A stretch of 36,554 nt of DNA from Alphaproteobacteria bacterium. GTDB lineage: Bacteria > Pseudomonadota > Alphaproteobacteria > Rhizobiales > Hyphomicrobiaceae. Position 1 is the stretch's first letter. Each line of letters begins with the position of its first letter. The notes beneath the pieces are model-generated. The model saw only the letters and a program-made list of their open reading frames with translations. It was not told the DNA's origin and did not search any database. The stretch is from assembly GCA_018819265.1 (NCBI GenBank), contig JAHJQI010000110.1, positions 1 to 36,554 of the forward strand, in the 5' to 3' direction. A program made the position numbers and the translations under genes. Positions 7,639 through 16,306 of the stretch are shown here, piece by piece.

Positions 7639-8310
7639 TTAAGCCTCCGGCGAGAAAAGCATTTCCAAGTTCGCAGAAGCGGCCTTCAGCCGGGCAATCT
7701 CCTGATCGATGTCATAGGCGCCCGCGGCAAATAGCGACAGGACCTTCGGATACAGTCGGTGCTCCGCGGCGAGAATCCGGCGGCCGAGGGTGCCGGGCGT
7801 GTCGCCGTCGAGAACGGGAACGGCGGCCTGGCCGAGAATCGGGCCGCAATCCATCTCGGGGCGGACGATGTGGACAGTGCAGCCGGCGATTCTGACGCCA
7901 GCCGCCAGGGCGCGGGCGTGGGTATCGAGGCCCTTGAAGCTCGGCAGGAGGGCGGGGTGAATGTTGATCATGCGGTTGTGCCACCGCGCCACCAATCCAG
8001 GTGTCATCAGGCGCATGAAACCGGCGCAGGCGACGAATTGGGCTCCGCAAGCTTCGATCGCGTTGTGCAGGACTGCATCGAATGCGGCGCGAGACGGGAA
8101 TGCCGTATGATCGAGAGCGACGGTCGCGATGCCCTGCCCGCGGGCCCAGGCGAGACCTGGCGCATCCGGGCGGTTCGAGATGACACTGGCGATCTCAGCG
8201 GGATAATCGGGCGCCCGGCTGGCTTCCACCAGCGACATCATGTTCGAGCCGCGACCCGAGATCAGGATGGCGACGGGTTTTTTTGCTGGTGTGCTGTCGG
8301 TTGCGGTCAT
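7639..8310 (-). CDS. purN: Phosphoribosylglycinamide formyltransferase
   Basis: 223 residues. It transfers the formyl group of 10-formyl-THF to GAR in step three of purine synthesis. ILISGRGSNMMSLVEA binds the substrate phosphate. The catalytic triad is visible as Asn116 and His118 in INIHPALLPSFKGLDTH and Asp154 in PEMDCGPILGQ, matching N106/H108/D144 of the E. coli enzyme with an offset of ten. The product is slightly longer than the usual 190-215 residues at both ends. It lies 16 bp after purM on the same strand, the standard purMN operon. Confidence 0.97.
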   Translation of the reverse strand: MTATDSTPAKKPVAILISGRGSNMMSLVEASRAPDYPAEIASVISNRPDAPGLAWARGQGIATVALDHTAFPSRAAFDAVLHNAIEACGAQFVACAGFMRLMTPGLVARWHNRMINIHPALLPSFKGLDTHARALAAGVRIAGCTVHIVRPEMDCGPILGQAAVPVLDGDTPGTLGRRILAAEHRLYPKVLSLFAAGAYDIDQEIARLKAASANLEMLFSPEA

Positions 8311-8326
8311 GGGCTCTGCGCTGGCT

Positions 8327-9418
8327 TCATGGGCGAAGCACCAGTGCGCCAGAATAGGAAATCCCCTCGCTGCCAGCTCGTCGCGGGTTGATTGCGCCGA
8401 TAATGCGCGGCGCCTCGCCGGATTTCTCCAGCGAGGCGATGACGTCGCGGCAACGATCGGCGGCGGCGACGATGATCATGCCGATACCGCAGTTGAATGT
8501 CCGCAGCATCTCGTCGTCGGGGAGCTTTCCGGTCTCGGCAAGCCAGCCGAAGACGGGCGACGGCGTCCAGGCCGCAAGGTCGATCGCGGCTTCCATGGTG
8601 TCGGGAAGGACGCGGGGAATGTTCTCGCTCAGGCCGCCGCCGGTGATATGGGCGAGGGCCTTGATGGCGCCGCGCGAGGGACCAATGGCGCGCAGTGCGG
8701 CCAGGATTGGTTTGACGTATAGCCGGGTCGGGCTGAGCAGCGAACCAGCGACCGTCGCGCCAGGTTGCCAGGGTGCGGGCGCCGTCCAGGCCAGCCCGCT
8801 CTTCTCGACCAGACGGCGAACAAGCGAATAACCGTTTGAATGAACTCCCGACGAATGCAGCCCGATGATCACGTCGCCCGTCGAAAGTGTCGGGAGCGGC
8901 AACAGGCAGTCGCGCTCCACGGCGCCGACCGCGAAGCCGGCGAGATCGTAGTCGGCGCCCTGATACATGCCCGGCATCTCGGCGGTTTCACCGCCGATGA
9001 GTGCGCATCCGGACTGGCGGCAGGCGTCGGCAATGCCGGCGATGACGACGCGGGCGGTTTCCACTTCGAGGCGGCCGGTCGCCATGTAGTCGAGGAAGAA
9101 CAGCGGTTCGGCGCCCTGGACGATGAGGTCGTTGACGCACATGGCGACGAGATCGGTGCCGATGGTGGCATGGCTGCCGGTTTCAATCGCGATCTTCAGT
9201 TTGGTACCGACCCCGTCGGTGGCGGCTACCAAGAGGGGGTCGCGGAAGCCGGCCTCCTTAAGGTCGAACAGGCCGCCGAAACCGCCGATGACGGCGTCCG
9301 CGCCGGGGCGTCCGGTGGCTCGCGTAAGCGGCTTCAAGGCCGCAACAAGCGCATTGCCGGCGTCGATGTCAACGCCAGCATCGCGGTAGGTGACCGGGCG
9401 GTCAGGATCGTCGCTCAT
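8327..9418 (-). CDS. purM: Phosphoribosylformylglycinamidine cyclo-ligase (AIR synthetase)
   Basis: 363 residues, the usual length. It closes the imidazole ring of AIR with [18 protein letters not shown] is the family N-terminus. [16 protein letters not shown] carries the ATP/phosphate-binding [32 protein letters not shown] and [14 protein letters not shown] are PurM signatures, and [16 protein letters not shown] lies in the C-terminal domain. It is first in the purMN pair. The promoter must lie in the repeat-rich spacer at 9419-9763, shared with the divergent DUF2066 gene. Confidence 0.97.
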   Translation of the reverse strand: MSDDPDRPVTYRDAGVDIDAGNALVAALKPLTRATGRPGADAVIGGFGGLFDLKEAGFRDPLLVAATDGVGTKLKIAIETGSHATIGTDLVAMCVNDLIVQGAEPLFFLDYMATGRLEVETARVVIAGIADACRQSGCALIGGETAEMPGMYQGADYDLAGFAVGAVERDCLLPLPTLSTGDVIIGLHSSGVHSNGYSLVRRLVEKSGLAWTAPAPWQPGATVAGSLLSPTRLYVKPILAALRAIGPSRGAIKALAHITGGGLSENIPRVLPDTMEAAIDLAAWTPSPVFGWLAETGKLPDDEMLRTFNCGIGMIIVAAADRCRDVIASLEKSGEAPRIIGAINPRRAGSEGISYSGALVLRP

Positions 9419-9763
9419 TGTAGGCTTCGTACTTTCTAAGGTGGTTGGATCCGTGCCGACACACTGTGTGCGTCTTTGTTTCCCAACACTGCGCAGGCTT
9501 GTGTACTTCTTTGTTTCCCAACACTGCGCAGGCTTGTGTACTTCTTTTTTCCCAACACTGCGCAGGCTTGTGTTGGGTGCGCAAGCCGATGTGCGTTCTC
9601 GTTTCCATACGGGGCAAGCCCGTGTTGGTTTTGGTGTTCAACACTGGGCAAGCCCGTGTTGAAGAAATCCACGATCTGTTATAGCAAACGCTCGCCCGAA
9701 CTGCCCGAAATCGTTGGAACGGTCAAGGCAGTGGCGGCGGACAACCGGGGGAGACCGAGCGCC
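9419..9763. other. Divergent spacer between purM and the DUF2066 gene
   Basis: 345 bp with no gene. Open frames here are translations of the tandem repeats and are not believed. It must contain the promoters of purMN (leftward) and of the plus-strand gene series (rightward). Most of it is taken up by the repeat cluster at 9484-9661. Confidence 0.75.
9484..9661. repeat. Cluster of short palindromic repeats in the purM divergent promoter region
   Basis: Three identical copies of the palindromic core CAACACTGCGCAGGCTTGTG start at 9484, 9519 and 9553 (periods 35 and 34 bp), joined by near-identical spacers (GTACTTCTTTGTTTC type). Two further relatives are at 9606-9627 and 9639-9661. The last is the most symmetric: CAACAC-T-GGGC, AA, GCCC-GTGTTG. 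Degenerate traces lie at 9459-9472 and 9574-9594. Each core can form a hairpin with CAACAC/GTGTTG arms. Confidence 0.85.
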
Positions 9764-10891
9764 ATGATGCGTCGACCTATTCGCTTTCTGGGCGCGCTAA
9801 CGGCTTTCGCGGCCGTGGCCGGCGCGGTTGCGATCGTGGCTGGTAACGAGGCTGCGCGGGCGGCGGACCGCGACGAGAAGGCCTACAAAATCGCAAACTT
9901 CCCGATCGAAGCGAAGGCCGAAAATGCGGTCGCAGCAAAGAAGATTGCGATTGCCGATGGTCAGTCGGCGGCGCTGCGCTCGCTGCTCAAACGAATCGTG
10001 CCGGTGAGCGCCTATGCGCGGTTGCGCCAGATGGCGGAGGTCGATGCGGCGCAGTATGTCGAAGGAATATCGGTGCGCGGCGAGCAGAACTCGGCGACCG
10101 AGTATTTCGCTTCGCTCGACTTCAAGTTCTCAGCCGATGGCGTGCGCGATCTCCTGCGTCAGAATGGCGTGCCGTTCATCGACACCCAAGCGCCGCAGAC
10201 GACGCTCGTGCCGGTCGTGATCGGAGCGGACGGAACGTTGCAAGGTTCGGCCGGCGCGTGGAGCAAAATCTGGAATTCGCTCGATGTTGCAAACGCTCTG
10301 ACCCCGCTCAGCGTCTCGGAGCTGCGGCCAACGCTGCACCAGGACGTATTGAGGGGACTGGCCGAGGGCGATGACGCGCGCGGGATGCGCATCCTTGCGG
10401 CCGAGTACGGCGGCAGTCTCGTCGTGGTTGCCAGCGCGGAAGTCGACGCCGCGCAGCAACGGCTGAAAGTCTCGGTCATGGGGCGGGATGCGACCGGGCC
10501 GATCAACTGGTCGCGCGCCTATCGGATCTACGATGGCGATTCGGCGTACGCGATGGAGCTTGCAGCCGTGGTGACGCTCGGGGTTCTGGAGGGGCGCTGG
10601 AAGGCCGCGCAGGCGCGACAATCGGGAGGCATTGCGGCGATGAGCCAGCCCGACAGCGACGTCAGGGTCGAAGTTCTGTTCGATGGCGCTCGCGATTGGT
10701 ACCGCATGCAGAGCGAGCTTTCCGGCCTCAACGGCGTCAGGGACTTCCGCGTCAATGCGGTTTCGGCCCGCAGCGCGGACGTGTCGATGGCCTATCCGGG
10801 CGGCGGGGCGGGGCTTGCCAACGCGCTTGCGCGCCAGGGGTACCAAATGACCGATTCGGGTGGCCGATGGGTGTTGCGCCAGCGCTTCTAA
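9764..10891 (+). CDS. DUF2066 domain-containing exported protein
   Basis: 375 residues from the ATG at 9764 (a second ATG follows immediately). GGGG lies about 15 bases upstream. The open frame continues back to 9476 but only through the repeat cluster. A signal peptide (FLGALTAFAAVAGAVAIVAG...ARA, about 1-32) precedes a conserved body: YKIANFPIEAKAENAVAAKKIAIADGQ, RLRQMAEVDAAQYVEGISVRGEQ, TEYFASLDFKFSADGVRDLLRQNGVPF. This is the DUF2066 family, periplasmic, of unknown function. Homologues in alphaproteobacteria lie between purM and the phosphatidyltransferase gene, as here. It heads the plus-strand series running to hdaA. Confidence 0.85.
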   Translation: MMRRPIRFLGALTAFAAVAGAVAIVAGNEAARAADRDEKAYKIANFPIEAKAENAVAAKKIAIADGQSAALRSLLKRIVPVSAYARLRQMAEVDAAQYVEGISVRGEQNSATEYFASLDFKFSADGVRDLLRQNGVPFIDTQAPQTTLVPVVIGADGTLQGSAGAWSKIWNSLDVANALTPLSVSELRPTLHQDVLRGLAEGDDARGMRILAAEYGGSLVVVASAEVDAAQQRLKVSVMGRDATGPINWSRAYRIYDGDSAYAMELAAVVTLGVLEGRWKAAQARQSGGIAAMSQPDSDVRVEVLFDGARDWYRMQSELSGLNGVRDFRVNAVSARSADVSMAYPGGGAGLANALARQGYQMTDSGGRWVLRQRF

Positions 10892-10973
10892 GGCCGCAGG
10901 CGCCAAAACGGTTTAGCGTTGCGCATCAAGGCGGTTGAGATCATTGTCCGCGTTGATACATTTTCAATTCGGC

Positions 10974-11528
10974 ATGGTCAGCGCGGTTCGGCCGGTGAAC
11001 GTCCCAAATATCATCACGGTTGCGAGGACGCTGCTGGTGCCGGTGGTGTTCTGGCTCGTCATCTCAGGGCATGACATCGCAGCATTCGCCCTGTTCGTGA
11101 TTGCAGGTATTTCCGATGCGCTCGACGGGTATCTGGCGCGGCGCCTAGATTTGCGCACCGAACTGGGAGCCCATCTCGATCCGCTGGCCGACAAGCTGCT
11201 GATCGTATCGATCTTCATCGCGCTCGGAATGCGGGGCGAAGTTCCATCATGGCTGGTCATTACGGTGGTGGCTCGCGACATCCTGATCCTGATCGGAATC
11301 ATGCTGGCATCGATGCTTGGAAAGCCGGTGACGATCGCGCCTCTGCAGATCTCCAAGATGACAACAGTGGCACAGATTTCCCTGGCCGCGCTTGTGCTCG
11401 CCAACGCCGCTTTTTCGCTCGGTCTTGGATCCGGCCTGATCGTGGTCGTCTGGGGCACGGCGGTGTTGACGGTTGCTTCGCTGATTGCCTATCTGCGCAT
11501 CTGGATCTTTCACATGTCGGGCGAATGA
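10974..11528 (+). CDS. CDP-alcohol phosphatidyltransferase (PgsA-like)
   Basis: 184 residues from the ATG at 10974; a TTG start at 10935 would add 13 residues without conservation. The protein begins with VNVPNIITVARTLLVPVVFW, the usual N-terminal amphipathic helix. The full catalytic signature is present: D48-x2-D51-G52-x2-A55-R56-x8-G65-x3-D69-x3-D73. Several membrane helices follow. It moves a phosphatidyl group from CDP-diacylglycerol to an alcohol. Glycerol-3-phosphate (PgsA) is the most likely acceptor, but a cardiolipin-synthase role is also possible, so I give no symbol. Confidence 0.88.
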   Translation: MVSAVRPVNVPNIITVARTLLVPVVFWLVISGHDIAAFALFVIAGISDALDGYLARRLDLRTELGAHLDPLADKLLIVSIFIALGMRGEVPSWLVITVVARDILILIGIMLASMLGKPVTIAPLQISKMTTVAQISLAALVLANAAFSLGLGSGLIVVVWGTAVLTVASLIAYLRIWIFHMSGE

Positions 11529-11585
11529 CGGCGCGCGATTGACGGCGCGCGGACCAATGGTTTTTTGTTTGAGCAGGGGGAGAGG

Positions 11586-12674
11586 ATGCAGGTTGAACGG
11601 CAGGCATTCTTCTGGCTGCTGGTGGCGGTCGTCTTCTTCTTCCTGGTCGCGCAGCTGAAAGAGATCCTGTTGCCGTTCGTGGTCGGCATGGGTTTCGCCT
11701 ACGGACTCAATCCGGCCGCCGACCGCCTCGAATCGTGGGGGCTGTCGAGGCTTGCCGCCTCGATCCTGCTGGTGGGCTGTCTCATCGTCTTCTTTGTCCT
11801 GGTTATCGTCTTCCTCGGCCCGGTGGTGGTCGAGCAGGTGCGGCAGTTCGCCGAGGTGCTGCCGGGAGAAATACAGCGGCTGCGTCAACTCCTGGAGGCC
11901 TGGGCGCGGGACAATCTGGGCCAGTCGCTGCCGCAGGCCGATCGATCGATCGGCCAGGCGTTCGACTGGATCTCAGGCAACAACGACGCTGTCGCGACCT
12001 GGCTTGCCGCGTCACTGTGGAGCCAAGGGCGGGCGCTGTTCGCGGTGGTTTCGCTGCTGCTGATTTCGCCGCTCGTCGCGTTCTACCTGTTGGTCGACTG
12101 GAAGCGGATGCTGGCGGAGGTCGACAAGGCGCTGCCGCGCGAGCACGCCGGGGCCCTGCGCGACATGGGCGCCGACATCAATGCGGCCGTCGGCGCCTTC
12201 GTGCGCGGACAGGGCACGGTGTGCCTGGTGCTGGGCATCTTCTACGCGCTGGGCCTCTGGGCAGTCGGGCTGAACTACGGGATGCTGATCGGTTTTGCCA
12301 CCGGCATGATGGCGTTCGTGCCGTTTCTGGGGTGGATTGTGGGGACGATCACGGCGACGACCCTGGCGCTGATCCAGTTCTGGCCGCAAAGTGTGCCGGT
12401 GCTTCTGGTGATTGCGGTGTTTCTCGCCGGGCAGGCCCTCGATGCCGGTTTTCTCAGTCCGAAAATCGTGGGGCCAAAAATCGGCTTGCATCCGGTCTGG
12501 CTGATTTTCGCCTTGTTCGCGTTCAGCTATCTGTTCGGGCTGGTGGGAACGCTGGTGGCGGTGCCGATGGCGGCGGCTGTCGGGGTCATCGTGCGCTATT
12601 CGCTTCGGGCCTACCGCAGCAGTTCCGTCTATACCGGAAAAGATCCGGCGGCCGAGACAAAGGCCGATTCCTGA
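11586..12674 (+). CDS. AI-2E family transporter (PerM-like)
   Basis: 362 residues from the ATG at 11586, directly preceded by AGGGGGAGAGG. There are about seven to eight membrane helices: two at 5-55, one at about 60-85, a soluble stretch 90-145, then a cluster at 150-345. FVPFLGWIVGTITATTLALIQF and GFLSPKIVGPKIGLHPVWLIFALFAFSYLFGLVGTLVAVPMAAAVGVIVRY match the conserved C-terminal half of the AI-2E/UPF0118 (PerM) family. Some members export autoinducer-2 or act as Na+/H+ antiporters; the substrate here is unknown. It lies between the phosphatidyltransferase gene and hdaA, 15 bp before hdaA, so it is probably cotranscribed. Confidence 0.9.
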   Translation: MQVERQAFFWLLVAVVFFFLVAQLKEILLPFVVGMGFAYGLNPAADRLESWGLSRLAASILLVGCLIVFFVLVIVFLGPVVVEQVRQFAEVLPGEIQRLRQLLEAWARDNLGQSLPQADRSIGQAFDWISGNNDAVATWLAASLWSQGRALFAVVSLLLISPLVAFYLLVDWKRMLAEVDKALPREHAGALRDMGADINAAVGAFVRGQGTVCLVLGIFYALGLWAVGLNYGMLIGFATGMMAFVPFLGWIVGTITATTLALIQFWPQSVPVLLVIAVFLAGQALDAGFLSPKIVGPKIGLHPVWLIFALFAFSYLFGLVGTLVAVPMAAAVGVIVRYSLRAYRSSSVYTGKDPAAETKADS

Positions 12675-12689
12675 GCGTCGCAAGGCTTC

Positions 12690-13391
12690 ATGACAGATAC
12701 GAAACCGCAACAACTCGTCCTCGACCTGCCGCACCGTTCGGCGCTCGATCTTGAGGATTTCCTCGTCAGCCGATCGAACGAGGCGGCGATCGACCTGATC
12801 GACGGCGAAGTTCACTGGCCGAACGGTGCCGCCCTGGTGGTTGGCCCCGAGGGGGCCGGCAAGAGCCATCTTGCCAACGTGTGGCGGGCGAGGACGCAAG
12901 CCGAGCGGCTCGTCGCCGTCGAAGCGGACGAGGCGGCCGTACAGGCGGCGGTGGCCGGCGGGAGGGTGATCGTCGAAGACCTCGATGAAGGGATCAGCGA
13001 TGAAGCGGCCCTGTTCCATCTCCTCAACATCGCGCGGCAGGGACGGGCGCTCGTTCTATTCACCTCGAAACTGGCGCCCGGAGACTTAAGGATCGCGCTT
13101 CCGGATCTGCGCTCGCGGGTCAAAGCCATGCCGATGGCGGTCATCGCTCCGCCCGACGAAGCGCTGCTGCGCGCCGTACTCGTCAAGCTTTTCGCCGACC
13201 GGCAACTCGTGGTGGAGCCAGGCGTAATCGGTTACCTTGTCGTTCGCATGGAGCGCTCGATGGCGGCCGCCAACGCCATTGTCGCGGAAACGGACCGGTT
13301 GGGCCTCGCCATGCGCCGGCGGGTGTCGAAGCAACTCGTGCAGGCCGCCTTGGCCGCAATCGAGGGGCGGGCAGGCCACAGCGGCGAGTGA
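12690..13391 (+). CDS. hdaA: DnaA regulatory inactivator HdaA
   Basis: 233 residues, DnaA-related AAA+ protein. Residues 8-14, QLVLDLP, form the beta-clamp-binding motif typical of Hda. GPEGAGKSH (52-60) is the Walker A loop. VIVEDLDEG is the Walker B region. FTSKLAPGDLRIALPDLRSRVKAMP is the sensor/arginine-finger region. The DnaA DNA-binding domain IV is absent. Hda with the loaded sliding clamp stimulates ATP hydrolysis by DnaA and so prevents over-initiation. Its place just before ppk1 is usual in alphaproteobacteria and supports HdaA over a general DnaA fragment. Confidence 0.92.
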   Translation: MTDTKPQQLVLDLPHRSALDLEDFLVSRSNEAAIDLIDGEVHWPNGAALVVGPEGAGKSHLANVWRARTQAERLVAVEADEAAVQAAVAGGRVIVEDLDEGISDEAALFHLLNIARQGRALVLFTSKLAPGDLRIALPDLRSRVKAMPMAVIAPPDEALLRAVLVKLFADRQLVVEPGVIGYLVVRMERSMAAANAIVAETDRLGLAMRRRVSKQLVQAALAAIEGRAGHSGE

Positions 13392-13409
13392 AAATGCCCG
13401 TGTTTCCGG

Positions 13410-13437
13410 TATAATTGTTCCTATTCGGATCAATTAT
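13410..13437 (+). promoter_or_regulatory. TATAAT box and inverted repeat before ppk1
   Basis: A TATAAT hexamer (13410-13415) overlaps an inverted repeat, ATAATTG (13411-13417) and CAATTAT (13431-13437). It sits in the 143-bp hdaA-ppk1 spacer. It may give ppk1 its own promoter with an operator, although no good -35 box is visible. Confidence 0.35.
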
Positions 13438-13534
13438 TTACACGCCTGCAATGATTCTGCGTCACAGCTGGTCTTGAACGATTCGATGATCTGCGCGCAA
13501 CCGGCGGCGCGTTGAACCACAAGGACCGGAACTC

Positions 13535-15832
13535 ATGAAGTCTGCCACGCCCAAGCCCGGCAAGAGGTCGGCGAAGCCGCCCGCCGCCAAGCGCCGCACA
13601 ACAAAGGCGGCGACCGCCAAGGCGCCGGCAACCAAGAAATCGCGCCGCACCCACGACAAGCCGGCGGTTCCTGCAATTTCGCTCGATCCGGTGCAGCCGG
13701 CGGTCCCCGAAGGCGGCAATCGCTACTACAACCGCGAACTGTCGTGGCTGCAGTTCAATGCGCGCGTGCTGGAAGAAGCCAGCAATTCAAATCATCCTTT
13801 ATTGGAACGCCTGCGGTTCCTGTCTATCTCGGCCTCGAACCTCGATGAATTCTACATGGTGCGCGTGGCCGGCATCCAGGGACAGATCATCAACGGGGTG
13901 ACGACGCTGTCCCAGGACGGGTTGACGCCTGCCCAACAGCTGGAACGCATCAACACCTTCGCCGCAGAACTGGTCGACCGGAAAGAAGCCTGCTGGGTCG
14001 GATTGCGCAAGGAGCTCTCTGCAACGGGTATCACGATCGTCGAGCCCGAGGACCTGACCGCGAACGAGCGAGTGTGGATCGAGGATAAGTTCTACAAACA
14101 CATCTTCCCGATCCTGACGCCGATCGCTGTCGACCCTTCCCATCCGTTCCCGTTCATCCTCAACAAGGGTCTGACGATCGCGGCCCTGATGCAGCACGAG
14201 GAAACGGAGCGGCGGCAGAACAGCCTTGTTCCGATTCCCAATCAGCTCGATCGCTTTGTCCGGGTGCAGCCGACGGCCGACACGGAAGGGCAAATCAGGT
14301 TCATGCCGATCGAGGATATCGTCGGCATGTATATCGGCGTCCTGTTCCCGCGGTTCCAGATTCAAGCGAAGGGCGCATTCCGGGTTCTACGCGACAGCGA
14401 TATCGAACTGGAAGAAGAAGCCGAAGACCTCGTGCAAACGTTCGAAAACCTGTTGAAACGACGCCGGCGTGGCCACGTCATCCGCCTCGAACTCGATCAG
14501 CGCATGGCGCCGGCGCTTCGCCGCTTCGTCACCAGCGAGCTCGAAGTCGGCGAGCCGGCGGTGTTCGTGAAGAACGGGCTCCTCGGATTCTCGGATACCT
14601 CGCAGCTCATCGTGCCGGAGCGGCCGGATCTTTTGTTCAAGCCTTTCAACATCCGCTATCCCGAACGGGTTCGCGAATACGAAGGCAATATCTTCGCGAC
14701 GATCAAGGCCAAGGATTTCATCGTCCACCACCCCTACGAATCCTTCGATGTGGTGGTGCAGTACCTGCGCCAGGCGGTCAGCGATCCGAACGTGATGGCG
14801 ATCAAGTGGACGCTTTACCGGACGTCGAAGGACTCGCCCATCGTCGAGGCGCTGAAGGACGCGGTCGAAGCGGGCAAGTCGGTGACGGCGGTCGTTGAAC
14901 TCAAGGCTCGGTTCGATGAAGCGGCCAATATCCGCTGGGCACGCGATCTCGAAAATGCGGGCGTTCACGTCGTCTACGGGTTCATCGCACTGAAGACGCA
15001 CGCCAAGCTCGGCATCATCGTGCGGCGCGAGGGCGACGATCTCGTCACCTATTCGCATATCGGCACCGGAAACTATCATCCGCAAACGGCCCGCATCTAT
15101 ACCGACCTGTCGCTGTTCACGGACGACTCGGCGATTGCGCGCGACGTGACGCGGATCTTGAACTTCGTCACCGGATACGGCGAACCGGGCAAGCTCGAGC
15201 AGATGGCCGCCAGCCCGCATGGGATCCGCGAGCGCATACTCGATCACCTGCGCGATGAAATGGAGCATGCCCGCGCGGGGCGGCCGGCGACGGTGTGGAT
15301 GAAGATGAACGCGATCGTCGATCCGCAGATCATCGAGAAGCTCTATGAAGCCAGTCAGGCCGGGGTCGAGATCGATCTCGTGGTTCGCGGCATCTGTTGT
15401 CTCAGGCCGGGCGTTCCGGGCATGTCGGAGCGCATCCGCGTCAAGAGCATCATCGGGCGGTTCCTCGAACACGCGCGGATCTATTGCTTCGGACGCGGCG
15501 AAGGGCTGCCGTCGCCGAATGCCGCCGTCTACATTTCTTCGGCCGACATGATGCAGCGCAATCTCGACCGCCGTGTCGAGGCGATGACGCCGGTCCTCAA
15601 TGAGACGACGCACGAGCAGGTGTTGAACCAGATCATGGTGAGCAACCTGAAGGACAACCAGCAGAGCTGGCAGATACTTGCCGACGGCAGCTCTCGGCGC
15701 ATCGTGCCCGCAGAAGGCGAGGAGCCGTTCAACGCGCACGAATACTTCATGACCAACCCCAGCCTTTCAGGACGGGGCGAGGCAGCTGAAACCGATTCTC
15801 CGCCAGCCGTGGTCATGAAGCGCAAGAGCTGA
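13535..15832 (+). CDS. ppk1: Polyphosphate kinase 1 with histone H1-like N-terminal tail
   Basis: 765 residues. It makes polyphosphate from ATP reversibly. The PPK1 core starts at about residue 64 with [20 protein letters not shown] and has the N, head, C1 and C2 domains. The catalytic His489 lies in [12 protein letters not shown] and the second essential His646 in [20 protein letters not shown] and [17 protein letters not shown] are diagnostic. The core is of normal length. The first roughly 50 residues are an extra, disordered, very basic tail (15 Lys/Arg in the first 42 residues, rich in Ala/Pro), like histone H1 or AlgP repeats. The start at 13535 has AAGGACCGGA upstream. It follows hdaA and converges on the PilZ gene 16 bp away. 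Confidence 0.97.
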   Translation: MKSATPKPGKRSAKPPAAKRRTTKAATAKAPATKKSRRTHDKPAVPAISLDPVQPAVPEGGNRYYNRELSWLQFNARVLEEASNSNHPLLERLRFLSISASNLDEFYMVRVAGIQGQIINGVTTLSQDGLTPAQQLERINTFAAELVDRKEACWVGLRKELSATGITIVEPEDLTANERVWIEDKFYKHIFPILTPIAVDPSHPFPFILNKGLTIAALMQHEETERRQNSLVPIPNQLDRFVRVQPTADTEGQIRFMPIEDIVGMYIGVLFPRFQIQAKGAFRVLRDSDIELEEEAEDLVQTFENLLKRRRRGHVIRLELDQRMAPALRRFVTSELEVGEPAVFVKNGLLGFSDTSQLIVPERPDLLFKPFNIRYPERVREYEGNIFATIKAKDFIVHHPYESFDVVVQYLRQAVSDPNVMAIKWTLYRTSKDSPIVEALKDAVEAGKSVTAVVELKARFDEAANIRWARDLENAGVHVVYGFIALKTHAKLGIIVRREGDDLVTYSHIGTGNYHPQTARIYTDLSLFTDDSAIARDVTRILNFVTGYGEPGKLEQMAASPHGIRERILDHLRDEMEHARAGRPATVWMKMNAIVDPQIIEKLYEASQAGVEIDLVVRGICCLRPGVPGMSERIRVKSIIGRFLEHARIYCFGRGEGLPSPNAAVYISSADMMQRNLDRRVEAMTPVLNETTHEQVLNQIMVSNLKDNQQSWQILADGSSRRIVPAEGEEPFNAHEYFMTNPSLSGRGEAAETDSPPAVVMKRKS

Positions 15833-15848
15833 CGTGTGAGAAGTTCCA

Positions 15849-16214
15849 TCACGCCCGCTGTAACGGCGAGAAGGGCGCAAGAAAGCTTACAGCGACCTTC
15901 AAGCCATCCTGGTAGACAACGCGGCAGGCAACCTGGCAGCGGTCGTGGATGAGCGTCAGGCGGACATTTTCCGGAAGGTGGATGTTGGATGCCGACAAGT
16001 CGGTGGGGAGCCGGAGCAGTGCGCCGGACGAAGAGATATTGGCGACCGCACAGGACATGCTGCCGTGCAGGTGTTCGGCGGTGATGGCGGCCGGCAGGCG
16101 CACGTCCTTGCGCGGCGCGCGCGCGATGACCGTCGCGGTATTCGCCGAATAAAGAGGCTTGGGCATGGACTGGCGGCGGCCAAAGGCGCGCGGGGCTGTT
16201 CGTTGATCGGTCAT
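15849..16214 (-). CDS. PilZ domain (c-di-GMP receptor) protein
   Basis: 121 residues, essentially one PilZ domain. The two c-di-GMP-binding motifs are intact: RxxxR at R35-R39 (RKDVR) and N59-x-S61-x-x-G64 (NISSSG). Beta strands such as HLPENVRLTLIHDRCQVACRVVYQDG and VAVSFL complete the barrel. The start at 16214 has GGAG nine bases upstream. It lies 92 bp downstream of the Tad-domain gene on the same strand, so they may share a transcript. That would tie this surface module to c-di-GMP signalling, but the link is inferred from position. A stand-alone PilZ protein must act through a partner that is not identifiable here. Confidence 0.88.
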   Translation of the reverse strand: MTDQRTAPRAFGRRQSMPKPLYSANTATVIARAPRKDVRLPAAITAEHLHGSMSCAVANISSSGALLRLPTDLSASNIHLPENVRLTLIHDRCQVACRVVYQDGLKVAVSFLAPFSPLQRA

Positions 16215-16306
16215 GATGACAACTCCTTGAGTGAAGTTCGGCGGGTGTGGCGTGCTGTCTTGCGAGAACGGCGGCCGTCATCCGACAGCCGCCGTCAGGT
16301 TGGCGG

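Noticed and set aside
9484..9661. CRISPR-like array
   Set aside because: The repeats are evenly spaced, but the spacers between the first three are nearly identical and the later repeats diverge, with no cas genes. This is a tandem repeat cluster, not a CRISPR array.
9476..9763. N-terminal extension of the DUF2066 protein and small reverse-strand frames
   Set aside because: These frames translate the palindromic repeats. The signal peptide begins only after the ATG at 9764.
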